A DNA stretch of 6,978 nt from Clostridia bacterium (GTDB lineage Bacteria > Bacillota > Clostridia > Oscillospirales > Acutalibacteraceae), in NCBI GenBank assembly GCA_017939855.1, contig JAGAZW010000141.1:1-6978 (forward strand), given 5' to 3'. Each line of letters begins with the position of its first letter. Within the stretch, counting starts at the first letter, position 1. Shown here one piece after another: positions 1-5,848 of this stretch. Both the position numbers and the translations under genes were made by a program. The notes beneath the pieces were generated by a model. The model was given only the letters and a program-made list of their open reading frames with translations, was not told where the DNA came from and did not search any database.

Positions 1-47
1 CAAAATACCCCAGAGCCAGTGCAAAGATTGCAAAAAACGCCCTTTAA
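1..47 (+). CDS. rsmG: 3' end of rsmG (gidB), 16S rRNA m7G methyltransferase, partial
   Basis: Reading from base 3, the frame encodes KYPRASAKIAKNAL followed by TAA at 45-47. This matches the usual C-terminus of RsmG, which in Firmicutes commonly ends in a KYPR...K..K.PL-like tail. RsmG methylates N7 of G527 (E. coli numbering) in 16S rRNA using S-adenosylmethionine. Position supports the call: in Firmicutes, gidB/rsmG is commonly followed directly by a ParB-family gene (noc or soj-spo0J) near the replication origin, as here. The coding sequence runs into the terminator, and the stop codon lies in the hairpin loop. Only 14 residues are visible, so the identification rests on a short tail plus synteny. 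The catalytic domain is outside the window. Confidence 0.75.
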   Translation, partial: KYPRASAKIAKNAL

Positions 48-70
48 AAAGGCGTTTTTTATTTTTTTTA
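32..70 (+). terminator. Rho-independent terminator after rsmG
   Basis: A 10-bp stem (AAAAAACGCC at 32-41 with GGCGTTTTTT at 51-60), a 9-nt loop and a long T tract (55-69). The upstream A tract makes it potentially bidirectional. The 5' arm is inside the rsmG coding end. Confidence 0.9.
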
Positions 71-95
71 GTCGCATCCTCCCGACCGAAAAGGC

Positions 96-124
96 TTTAC
101 TTTTCTTTAATTTTAAAGCATAAT
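96..124 (+). promoter_or_regulatory. Promoter of the ParB/Noc gene
   Basis: A sigma-A-like -35 TTTACT (96-101) and -10 CATAAT (119-124) are separated by 17 nt. They lie just after the rsmG terminator and 25 nt before the start codon at 150, so the gene is transcribed independently of rsmG. Confidence 0.6.
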
Positions 125-149
125 TGTTTTCAGAGAAAGGACGGGCGAT

Positions 150-1016
150 ATGCATACCATTACCGATAAAAAGCTTTTAATGTTAAGACCTCAGGAAATT
201 CGTTCATCGCCCTATACCTCAAGAATCGATATCGATGAGACGGGGCTCGAATCATTGGCACAATGTATTGCCTACAGTGGACTTATAGAGCCTCTGCCCG
301 TAAGGAGAAACGAAAGGGGTTTTTATGAGCTTATTTGCGGAGAAAGGCGTCTGAAGGCGGCGAAAATGGCAAGACTTCGCAGAATCCCTTGTATAGTTCA
401 TTCGGTTGACATCGCTACAGCGGCAACATATTCACTTTCTGAAAACATCCAGTCAAAAGGACTTCATTTTTTTGAGGAAGCTTTAGCAATTCAAAAGCTA
501 ATCAGAAATTTCGGTGTCTCTCATACCGAAGCGGCGTTCAGACTGGGTATAACACAAGGATATCTCAATATGAAGCTTAAGCTTTTAAAGCTCGACGAAA
601 GACTCAGAGAAAAAATAAAAAGAGAAAATCTTCCCGAACAAACCGCTGTACTGCTTTTGAAAATTCCGCCCGAAAAAAGAGAGGCGGCGTTAGGAGAAAT
701 GATTTTAAAAAAAATGAACACCAATACAGCCTCTGATCTTATTGATGAAATACTCAGTCCAAAGCAAAAGCAGCAAAACGAAGCGGTGCAAACCGAAAAA
801 AATGATTCCCCCGTCAGAAAAACTGCCGTCTCGGATATACGCATATTTTCAAACAGTCTTATAAAATTATATGAAAGTATGCAGTCGGCAGGATATGATG
901 TGAAATTCCTGCGCCATGAAACTGAAAAATATATAGAATATAAGATTCGTATTTTAAAACACGAAGAATTAAAATCTTCAAGTCAGCTAAGCTTTAGGCT
1001 GGACGCTAAATGTTAG
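150..1016 (+). CDS. ParB/Noc-family DNA-binding protein
   Basis: A 288-aa ParB-family protein, expected to bind parS- or NBS-like sites and act in chromosome segregation or nucleoid occlusion. The N-terminal ParB/CTPase domain spans about residues 8-110, with GERR at 64-67 and ENIQ at 98-101. A helix-turn-helix follows at about 122-145 (GVSHTEAAFRLGITQGYL). After a low-complexity linker (about 203-228) comes a C-terminal segment at about 230-270, probably for dimerisation. The start is set by GAAAGGA 8 nt upstream of ATG 150. Next to rsmG, this position is typical of noc in Bacillus and of soj-spo0J elsewhere. No parA follows, and the N-terminus does not resemble the amphipathic membrane-targeting helix of Bacillus Noc, so ParB versus Noc cannot be settled. 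The usual Arg after ENxQ is Ser102. Confidence 0.85.
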   Translation: MHTITDKKLLMLRPQEIRSSPYTSRIDIDETGLESLAQCIAYSGLIEPLPVRRNERGFYELICGERRLKAAKMARLRRIPCIVHSVDIATAATYSLSENIQSKGLHFFEEALAIQKLIRNFGVSHTEAAFRLGITQGYLNMKLKLLKLDERLREKIKRENLPEQTAVLLLKIPPEKREAALGEMILKKMNTNTASDLIDEILSPKQKQQNEAVQTEKNDSPVRKTAVSDIRIFSNSLIKLYESMQSAGYDVKFLRHETEKYIEYKIRILKHEELKSSSQLSFRLDAKC

Positions 1017-1026
1017 ACGGTAAATT

Positions 1027-1072
1027 CCGCCCTCGGTGACCACCGTCCCCTTGGGAGCCTTAGGCGGTTTTT
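1027..1072 (+). terminator. Probable branched terminator of the ParB/Noc gene
   Basis: CCGCC (1027-1031) can pair with GGCGG (1063-1067), immediately followed by TTTTTAT. The 31-nt interior can form two small hairpins: CGGT/ACCG (1034-1037 with 1042-1045) and TCCC/GGGA (1046-1049 with 1053-1056). The closing stem is only 5 bp, so termination strength is uncertain. Confidence 0.5.
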
Positions 1073-1100
1073 ATAAAAGGTATCGACACCCCTCGATACC
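1073..1100 (-). terminator. Probable terminator of the rluA-family gene (minus strand)
   Basis: A perfect 8-bp stem, GGTATCGA (1079-1086) with TCGATACC (1093-1100), has a 6-nt loop. Read on the minus strand it is followed by TTTTAT (1078-1073), the arrangement of an intrinsic terminator for the convergent gene ending at 1198. Confidence 0.6.
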
Positions 1101-1123
1101 GCCCACCATATTCATCCCCATAC

Positions 1124-1160
1124 GCAATTACCCCCGACCGCTTCGGTCGGGGGTAATTGC
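1124..1160. repeat. Perfect 17-bp palindromic hairpin between convergent genes
   Basis: GCAATTACCCCCGACCG (1124-1140) is exactly complementary to 1144-1160, leaving a 3-nt loop. It could be a very stable RNA hairpin on either strand. The plus strand continues with a loose T-rich stretch (attgttagttgttttta) and the minus strand has no T tract, so this is not a textbook terminator. It lies 38 nt past the rluA-family stop and may protect or end that transcript. Confidence 0.8.
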
Positions 1161-1197
1161 ATTGTTAGTTGTTTTTAGTGTCTAGAAAAGCAAGTTT

Positions 1198-2175
1198 TTA
1201 TAGCATCATATTCTTATATTCTTCTCCAAAAAGCTCCTCGGCAAACCATACAGCTTTTACAGAGAAGGTTTTACCGTCCAGGTATTGAAGTATACCGGCG
1301 TCGGTGCTGAAGCAAAAGCTCAATTTATATGAATAAAGAGCCTGTTTATTAAAACCGAGCTTTTTATCCTCTTTTAGTTTGCCGTATTTGCCGTCACCTA
1401 AAAGAGGGTGACCTACCGATGCTAAATGAGCTCTTATCTGATGTGTTCTTCCTGTCAGCAGCTCAATTTCCAGTAACGACAGTCCTCCTTTTGAGCAAAG
1501 GGTGCGGTATCGGGTGCGCACAGTGCGATTTTTTTCGGTCTTTTTTGATGAAAGGTAAACCTTGTTTTTTTCTTCGTTTTTTTCAAGATATCCTTCCAAA
1601 GTGTCAGACGCTTTTTTCGGTCTGCCGTGAACAACGGTGAGATACCTTTTATCGAGCTGTCGGTCTTTGATTTTTTCGCATAATATTCTGAGCGCTTCGG
1701 CGTTTTTGGCTGCTATAACGATACCACCTGTGTTGCGGTCAATACGGTTTGCAAGGGCAGGTTTAAAGCTGTTTTCATGTTGAGGGTCGTATTCGCCCTT
1801 GTCGTACAAATAATGCTGAATCCTGCCTATGAGGGTATCTGTATATTCATTTTCGTCAGGATGAGAAAGAAGACCCTGCGGCTTATCCGCAAGAAGAATG
1901 TTTTGGTCTTCATATACAATGTTTATCTTTTTTGAGGCACTTAAAAAATCATAAGATGGGGGTTTTTTAACAAAAAACTCGTCGTTTATATATGCGTCTA
2001 CTATATCGCCTTCTTTAAGTCGTGTTGAAATTTCGGCACGTCGGGAATTTACCTTTATCCTTTTAAGACGAATATACTTATACATAAGCCCTTGCGGTAA
2101 CGCAGGGCACACCTTGGATATAAATTTGTCAAGACGCTTTTCAGAATCGTTTTTTGTAACGACAAAACTTTTCAT
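1198..2175 (-). CDS. RluA-family RNA pseudouridine synthase
   Basis: A 325-aa enzyme of the RluA/RluC/RluD family, which isomerises specific uridines in rRNA or tRNA to pseudouridine. An S4-type RNA-binding domain occupies about residues 13-60. The catalytic domain spans about 85-310. The catalytic motif is NRIDRNTGG (143-151), with D146 as the predicted nucleophile, and the second signature is GRTHQIRAHLA (242-252). Length fits the family. The start is supported by GAGGA (complement of 2183-2187) 7 nt upstream of the ATG and by a good promoter behind it. The His that often begins the catalytic motif (HRLD) is Asn here. I recall this as a subgroup feature in Clostridia, so it does not suggest inactivity. 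The exact target base cannot be read from sequence. It stands alone, divergent from scfA. Confidence 0.9.
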   Translation of the reverse strand: MKSFVVTKNDSEKRLDKFISKVCPALPQGLMYKYIRLKRIKVNSRRAEISTRLKEGDIVDAYINDEFFVKKPPSYDFLSASKKINIVYEDQNILLADKPQGLLSHPDENEYTDTLIGRIQHYLYDKGEYDPQHENSFKPALANRIDRNTGGIVIAAKNAEALRILCEKIKDRQLDKRYLTVVHGRPKKASDTLEGYLEKNEEKNKVYLSSKKTEKNRTVRTRYRTLCSKGGLSLLEIELLTGRTHQIRAHLASVGHPLLGDGKYGKLKEDKKLGFNKQALYSYKLSFCFSTDAGILQYLDGKTFSVKAVWFAEELFGEEYKNMML

Positions 2176-2210
2176 TTAAATATCCTCAAATCAGAAAAAA
2201 TCTCATACTG

Positions 2211-2240
2211 ATTATACTTTATCATCAAATTAAAAGTCAA
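2211..2240 (-). promoter_or_regulatory. Promoter of the rluA-family gene
   Basis: On the minus strand, TTGACT (complement of 2235-2240) and TATAAT (complement of 2211-2216) are separated by 18 nt. The start codon at 2175 lies 35 nt beyond the -10. It is close to consensus and back-to-back with the scfA promoter. Confidence 0.8.
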
Positions 2241-2258
2241 TCATATGTTAAATATTTA

Positions 2259-2287
2259 TTGACAACTGTCTTTTGGAGTGTTAAAAT
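2259..2287 (+). promoter_or_regulatory. Strong promoter of the scf operon
   Basis: A perfect -35 TTGACA (2259-2264), a 17-nt spacer and TAAAAT (2282-2287) with an extended -10 TG (2279-2280). Transcription would start near 2294, giving a leader of about 28 nt. The hyphenated palindrome GACAACTGTC (2261-2270) overlaps the -35 and could be an operator, but is too short to claim. Confidence 0.85.
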
Positions 2288-2321
2288 CAATATGTAAACT
2301 TCGCATTAGGAGGGGAAATAA

Positions 2322-2468
2322 ATGAACAGAATTAAGACCATCGAAACCAAGGACATCAACAAGACTGTTAAAAACGGCGGTTGCGGTGAATGTCAGACTT
2401 CTTGCCAGTCTGCTTGTAAAACATCCTGCGGCGTTGCTAATCAGAAGTGCGAAAACAAGAACAAATAA
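2322..2468 (+). CDS. scfA: SCIFF ranthipeptide precursor (six cysteines in forty-five)
   Basis: A 48-residue peptide beginning MNRIKTIETK with six cysteines at 21, 24, 28, 32, 36 and 43 (spacing C-x2-C-x3-C-x3-C-x3-C-x6-C). The GGCGECQTSCQSACKTSC core is the hallmark of the SCIFF family. SCIFF peptides are ribosomally made, and the adjacent radical SAM enzyme adds a Cys-to-Thr thioether. They are classed as ranthipeptides and proposed to affect quorum sensing or population behaviour in Clostridia. AGGAGG (2308-2313) sits 8 nt before ATG 2322, one of the best SDs in the window, suggesting high expression. The residue after C36, where I recall Thr37 as the crosslink acceptor in characterised homologues, is Gly here. 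The maturase starts 71 nt downstream after a hairpin. No transporter or leader protease is visible nearby. Confidence 0.95.
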   Translation: MNRIKTIETKDINKTVKNGGCGECQTSCQSACKTSCGVANQKCENKNK

Positions 2469-2489
2469 GTTAAGTTTTTGTGTAAATTT

Positions 2490-2521
2490 TCAAAACGCCA
2501 TCCTCAACGGGTGGCGTTTAA
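2490..2521 (+). terminator. Intra-operon hairpin, probable attenuator between scfA and scfB
   Basis: An 11-bp stem (2493-2503 with 2509-2519, one G-T wobble) has a 5-nt TCAAC loop. It is followed by GTTTAAAACA, only a short T run within the stem end, so termination should be partial. It would let abundant short scfA transcripts accumulate while some polymerases read into scfB, and could also protect the scfA 3' end. Confidence 0.65.
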
Positions 2522-2539
2522 AACATATCAGGAGAAAAT

Positions 2540-3907
2540 ATGGTACACCAATATAAACTAAACGGATACAACATTGTTATGGATACGGCCTCAGGTTCAA
2601 TACACCTGGTAGATGATGTGGCGTATGACATAATAGAAATGTTTAAAGAGGCAGACGCCGAAGAAATAGCGACAAGAATATCTGCAAAATATCTTGACGT
2701 AACAAAAGAGGATGTTTTTGAGTGCCTTGAGGATATAAGAAGTCTCGAAAAGGACAACAAGCTATTTTCGTCTGACCCTTATGAGCAGCTCGCATACAAT
2801 TATAAAAATAACAGTAATGTCATAAAGGCACTTTGTCTTCACGTGGCTCACAGCTGCAATCTTAACTGTTCTTACTGCTTTGCTTCTCAGGGAAAATATC
2901 AGGGTGAGCGTGCGCTTATGAGCTTTGAGGTAGGAAAAAGAGCCTTTGATTTTCTTGTTGAAAATTCCGGCAGTCGTGTAAATTTGGAGGTCGACTTCTT
3001 TGGCGGTGAGCCGCTTATGAACTTCGACACCGTTAAGAAGCTAGTAGAATATGCAAGAAGTATTGAGAAAAAGCATAATAAAAACTTCCGATTTACCCTT
3101 ACTACCAACGGTATGCTCATAGATGACGATGTAATCGAATTTGCCAATAAGGAAATGAGCAATGTGGTATTAAGTCTTGACGGAAGAAAGGAAATAAACG
3201 ACCATTTCCGCAAAGATTATAACGGAAACGGATCTTATGATAAAATAGTGCCAAAGTTTAAAAAGCTTGTTGAGGCGAGAGGCCACAAGGACTATTATAT
3301 AAGAGGTACTTTTACCCACAATAATATTGATTTTACAAACGATATTTTTCATATGGCGGACTTGGGATTTAGTGAGCTTAGTATGGAGCCGGTGGTATGT
3401 CCCGAGGGCGACCCGTATGCTCTAACAAAAGAGGATCTGCCGAAAATATTACAGCAGTATGAGATACTTGCCAAAGAAATGATAAAAAGAAAGAAAAACG
3501 GCAACGGCTTTACCTTTTATCACTATATGCTTGACCTTAAAAACGGTCCTTGTATCTATAAAAGAATAACAGGCTGTGGCTCGGGGACTGAGTATATGGC
3601 GGTTACCCCCTGGGGAGAGCTTTATCCCTGCCATCAGTTTGTGGGTGACGAAAAGTATTCTTTGGGTGACATCTGGCAGGGTGTTACAAAGCCGGATGTT
3701 CAGGATAAATTCCGCAGTCAGAATGCCTACGCAAGAAAAGAATGTAAAGACTGCTGGGCAAAGCTATATTGCTCGGGAGGCTGTGCGGCTAACGCCTACC
3801 ACGCAACAGGTGATGTGAGTGGAATTTATGAATACGGCTGCCAACTCTTTAAAAAGAGAATAGAGTGTGCCGTTATGATGCAAGTGGCACTTCAGACGCT
3901 GAATTAG
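2540..3907 (+). CDS. scfB: SCIFF maturase, radical SAM/SPASM thioether-forming enzyme
   Basis: A 455-aa radical SAM protein, the expected partner of the SCIFF peptide. It would reduce SAM, abstract a hydrogen from the acceptor residue and form a Cys thioether. Residues 1-90 resemble the PqqD-like RiPP recognition domain that binds leader peptides. The radical SAM motif is C106-NLN-C110-SY-C113, followed by FFGGEPL (153-159). The C-terminal SPASM region has cysteines at 338, 346, 364 (GELYPC), 402, 405, 411, 415 and 434, the pattern of two auxiliary 4Fe-4S clusters (C-x2-C-x5-C-x3-C near 402-415). All key cysteines are present and length is normal. AGGAG (2530-2534) precedes ATG by 5 nt. It follows scfA after a hairpin and is 38 nt ahead of the decarboxylase-family gene, so all three probably share one promoter. 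Confidence 0.95.
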   Translation: MVHQYKLNGYNIVMDTASGSIHLVDDVAYDIIEMFKEADAEEIATRISAKYLDVTKEDVFECLEDIRSLEKDNKLFSSDPYEQLAYNYKNNSNVIKALCLHVAHSCNLNCSYCFASQGKYQGERALMSFEVGKRAFDFLVENSGSRVNLEVDFFGGEPLMNFDTVKKLVEYARSIEKKHNKNFRFTLTTNGMLIDDDVIEFANKEMSNVVLSLDGRKEINDHFRKDYNGNGSYDKIVPKFKKLVEARGHKDYYIRGTFTHNNIDFTNDIFHMADLGFSELSMEPVVCPEGDPYALTKEDLPKILQQYEILAKEMIKRKKNGNGFTFYHYMLDLKNGPCIYKRITGCGSGTEYMAVTPWGELYPCHQFVGDEKYSLGDIWQGVTKPDVQDKFRSQNAYARKECKDCWAKLYCSGGCAANAYHATGDVSGIYEYGCQLFKKRIECAVMMQVALQTLN

Positions 3908-3945
3908 TGCTCTAACCGCTAATATTTGAAAAAGGAGAATTTTTA

Positions 3946-5265
3946 ATGGATACACCTATATATGATTTTGTAAAAAACTATAAAAATCAGAAATTCTCCC
4001 GCTTTCATATGCCTGGACATAAAGGCAAAAAGATTTTGGGTGTAGAGGATATAGATATAACTGAAATTTCGGGTGCGGACTGCCTTTTTGCTGCTGACGG
4101 GATTATAAAGCTTAGTCAAGAAAACACATCAAAAATATTCGGCACCTCTTATACATATTACAGTACAGAGGGTTCAACCCTTTGTATAAAGGCTATGTTG
4201 GGGGCGGTAGCCGAGGGCAAAAGCGGAAAAATTTTAGCGGGAAGAAATGCCCATAAAGCATTTATTTATGCTGCGGCGTCACTAAATATAGAGGTCGACT
4301 GGGCATACGGAAAATCTGACCACTTATGCCGACTGAATATAACCGACAGTGATATTGAAAACCTTTTAAAAAACGGAAAATACATTGCCGTTTATCTTAC
4401 AAACCCCGATTATTTAGGTAACCTTTTAGATATTGCAGGAATAGGGGAAATTTGTCGAAAATATAATGTTCCGCTTATTGTAGATAATGCACACGGAGCC
4501 TATTTAAAATTTTTAAAAGAGTCACAGCATCCTATCGATTTGGGAGCTGATATGTGTTGCGATTCTGCACATAAAACCCTCCCCGTTTTAACGGGTGGCG
4601 CATATTTACATGTTAAAAATCCCGAATATTGCTCTAAAATACTCAAATATCTAGCCTTCTTTGGCTCTACAAGTCCCTCCTATCTTATTTTGCAGTCCTT
4701 GGATATTTGTAATAAATATCTTGATGCCGACATAAAAGAGGATATAGAAAAAACTGTTGCAAGAATTGAAAAGATTAAAAAGACGGCAAAGAGAAGAGGA
4801 TTTGTTTTAGCCGACACCGAACCGCTTAAGCTTACTGTCAATATTGCGCTTTCGGGATATACTAAGCAAGAGTTTTTAAAGCTTTTAAGAAAAAAAAGAA
4901 TAGAAATAGAATTTTGCGATAATTGTTTTGCGGTCTTTATGTTTACACCAAAAAATTCACAGAAAGACTTTGCTCGTCTTGAGAAATTTTTTGCCGAAAA
5001 TAAAGGGAAAGCTCCACTCAGAACACAAATTCCGCCGATTATACAAGGTAAAAAAGCAATGACCTTACGCAAGGCGCTTTTATGTGAAAGTGAAAAGGTA
5101 AAGGTCAGCAAGGCGGTCGGTAGGGTATGCGCCGCACCCGACTGCTCGTGCCCTCCGGCAGTACCTATAGTTATAAGCGGCGAAACAATAGAAGACGGAC
5201 ATATAAAAGCCTTTGATTATTATGGAATAGAAGAAATTGAAGTGGTCAAAAAGGATAAAAATTAA
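3946..5265 (+). CDS. Orn/Lys/Arg decarboxylase-family PLP enzyme
   Basis: A 439-aa fold-type I PLP enzyme of the Orn/Lys/Arg decarboxylase family (Bacillus SpeA/YaaO-like), predicted to decarboxylate a basic amino acid to a polyamine precursor. Motifs in order: HMPGHKG (21-27); SGADCLF (42-48); STEGST (73-78, phosphate-binding turn); DNAHGAY (180-186), whose Asp contacts the pyridine nitrogen; and DSAHKTLP (206-213), where K210 is the Schiff-base lysine. The C-terminal family segment is present (CPPAVPIVISGE, about 405-416). Proteins of this type often reach about 480 aa, so this one is short but has all core motifs. Substrate cannot be assigned. AGGAG (3933-3937) precedes ATG by 8 nt. Only 38 nt separate it from scfB, implying co-transcription. 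I see no intrinsic terminator after it, so transcripts may run into the tRNA. Confidence 0.88.
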   Translation: MDTPIYDFVKNYKNQKFSRFHMPGHKGKKILGVEDIDITEISGADCLFAADGIIKLSQENTSKIFGTSYTYYSTEGSTLCIKAMLGAVAEGKSGKILAGRNAHKAFIYAAASLNIEVDWAYGKSDHLCRLNITDSDIENLLKNGKYIAVYLTNPDYLGNLLDIAGIGEICRKYNVPLIVDNAHGAYLKFLKESQHPIDLGADMCCDSAHKTLPVLTGGAYLHVKNPEYCSKILKYLAFFGSTSPSYLILQSLDICNKYLDADIKEDIEKTVARIEKIKKTAKRRGFVLADTEPLKLTVNIALSGYTKQEFLKLLRKKRIEIEFCDNCFAVFMFTPKNSQKDFARLEKFFAENKGKAPLRTQIPPIIQGKKAMTLRKALLCESEKVKVSKAVGRVCAAPDCSCPPAVPIVISGETIEDGHIKAFDYYGIEEIEVVKKDKN

Positions 5266-5283
5266 TTTTTTTAAAATTTACTA

Positions 5284-5312
5284 TTGATTTTATTTTTGTT
5301 TTATGATATTAT
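5284..5312 (+). promoter_or_regulatory. Promoter of tRNA-Arg
   Basis: TTGATT (5284-5289), a 17-nt spacer, and TATTAT (5307-5312) with an extended -10 TG (5304-5305). The tRNA begins 30 nt after the -10, so it can be expressed apart from the upstream operon. Confidence 0.7.
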
Positions 5313-5342
5313 ACTATGGCGGTTTGAAGAAAACTGCAATTT

Positions 5343-5419
5343 GCGCTGGTAGCTCAGTTGGATAGAGCGTCTGGCTACGGACCAGAAGGTCATGGGTTCG
5401 AATCCTCTTCAGCGCGCCA
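5343..5419 (+). tRNA. tRNA-Arg (anticodon ACG)
   Basis: A 77-nt cloverleaf with encoded CCA. The acceptor stem is GCGCTGG/TCAGCGC (5343-5349 with 5409-5415, last pair G-T). The D stem is GCTC/GAGC (5352-5355 with 5365-5368). The anticodon stem TCTGG/CCAGA encloses CTACGGA, giving anticodon ACG at 5377-5379. A34 is expected to be edited to inosine by TadA so that CGU, CGC and CGA are read. The T loop TTCGAAT is intact. The T stem (5392-5396 with 5404-5408) has one T-C mismatch (5393/5407) and one G-T wobble (5394/5406). Discriminator is G5416. A terminator starts directly at the CCA. Confidence 0.96.
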
Positions 5420-5460
5420 AATAACCGTCTATATCTTTACGGTATGGACGGTTATTTTTA
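5420..5460 (+). terminator. Terminator of tRNA-Arg
   Basis: AATAACCGTC (5420-5429) pairs with GACGGTTATT (5447-5456). The stem can extend inward to about 16 bp with wobbles around a TTTAC loop, and TTTTA follows. It starts right after the CCA end. Confidence 0.88.
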
Positions 5461-5479
5461 TCTGAAGATAAAAACTCTC

Positions 5480-5509
5480 TCAATATTGCGTATTTACAAT
5501 TTTATAAAA
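5480..5509. repeat. 30-nt direct repeat, copy 1 (upstream)
   Basis: Identical over 30 nt to 6376-6405. It contains TTTACA (5493-5498), and weaker similarity continues to about 5537, including TATAAT (5514-5519) and TAAATAAAA. Here the -35/-10 spacing is only 15 nt and a hairpin follows, so it looks like a defunct promoter copy. The 254 bp from 5420 to 5573 otherwise hold only the two terminators. Confidence 0.9.
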
Positions 5510-5533
5510 GCACTATAATCCGGTAAATAAAAG

Positions 5534-5567
5534 ACCGTATAGCAATTCTAAACCTTTGCTATACGGT
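5534..5567 (-). terminator. Terminator of the XRE-family gene (usable in both directions)
   Basis: ACCGTATAGCAA (5534-5545) pairs with TTGCTATACGGT (5556-5567), a 12-bp stem with a 10-nt loop. On the minus strand it is followed by CTTTTATTT, and it begins 6 nt past the XRE stop codon. On the plus strand TTTTAATTT also follows. Confidence 0.85.
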
Positions 5568-5573
5568 TTTAAT

Positions 5574-5813
5574 TTACTCTAAACCTAAAAAGAAGTCGTC
5601 ATAGGAGCAGGAATAAATTTTCTTCAAAGCGACTATAATACTAGCCTTTATGTTTAATTCGCCTGCTTCATATTTGGCATAGGTGCTTCTTCCAATATCG
5701 CAACCTCGCCGCTGCAATTCGGCACACAATTTTTCTTGTGACAAACCGGAGTTGTCCCTTAATCGTCTAAGGTTACTTCCCATATTTAAATCCCGTCTGA
5801 TTTTCTGTTCCAT
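5574..5813 (-). CDS. Small XRE-family (Cro/CI-type HTH) transcriptional regulator
   Basis: A 79-aa single-domain DNA-binding protein. The HTH_3 fold covers about residues 14-72: helix SQEKLCAELQRRG at 25-37, recognition region GRSTYAKYEAG at 41-51, and the usual YDDFF ending at 71-75. No second domain, so no visible sensor or protease. I chose ATG at 5813 because GGAAGGTG (complement of 5818-5825) lies 4-5 nt upstream. A longer in-frame reading from 5858 would add 15 residues but has no SD and runs into the operator-like region. It is divergent from the SLOG-like gene, and paired motifs around that gene's promoter suggest it represses its neighbour and perhaps itself. Its own promoter is unclear (weak TTTACC/TACAGT, 16-nt spacer, 5858-5885). 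Target genes are inferred, not shown. Confidence 0.85.
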   Translation of the reverse strand: MEQKIRRDLNMGSNLRRLRDNSGLSQEKLCAELQRRGCDIGRSTYAKYEAGELNIKASIIVALKKIYSCSYDDFFLGLE

Positions 5814-5833
5814 ATAACACCTTCCAAAACAGC

Positions 5834-5848
5834 ATTGACCACTATTGG
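5834..5848 (+). promoter_or_regulatory. Operator-like motif, site 1
   Basis: ATTGACCACTATTGG, just before the -35 of the SLOG-like gene promoter. It contains the inverted repeat ACCA-N4-TGGT (5838-5849). The same motif recurs inverted at 5895-5909 with 12 of 15 bases identical. A likely binding site for the adjacent XRE protein. Confidence 0.5.

Noticed and set aside
521..844. 107-codon minus-strand open frame within the ParB/Noc gene
   Set aside because: Ser/Phe-rich shadow of the plus-strand gene.
1124..1160. 17-bp palindrome as an insertion-sequence end or origin element
   Set aside because: No partner inverted repeat, transposase or target duplication nearby; a 3-nt-loop hairpin between convergent genes is better explained as transcript-end structure.
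4680..5111. 143-codon minus-strand open frame inside the decarboxylase-family gene
   Set aside because: A shadow of a well-supported gene. Its Ser/Phe/Leu-rich sequence has no recognisable domain.
5258..5269. AAAATTAATTTT as a terminator of the decarboxylase-family gene
   Set aside because: It is a perfect palindrome with no loop and only A-T pairs, so it cannot make a stable terminator hairpin.
5343..5419. tRNA-Arg 3' end as an integration (att) site for the downstream cassette
   Set aside because: The direct repeats start 61 nt past the tRNA and share no sequence with it. No integrase gene is visible.
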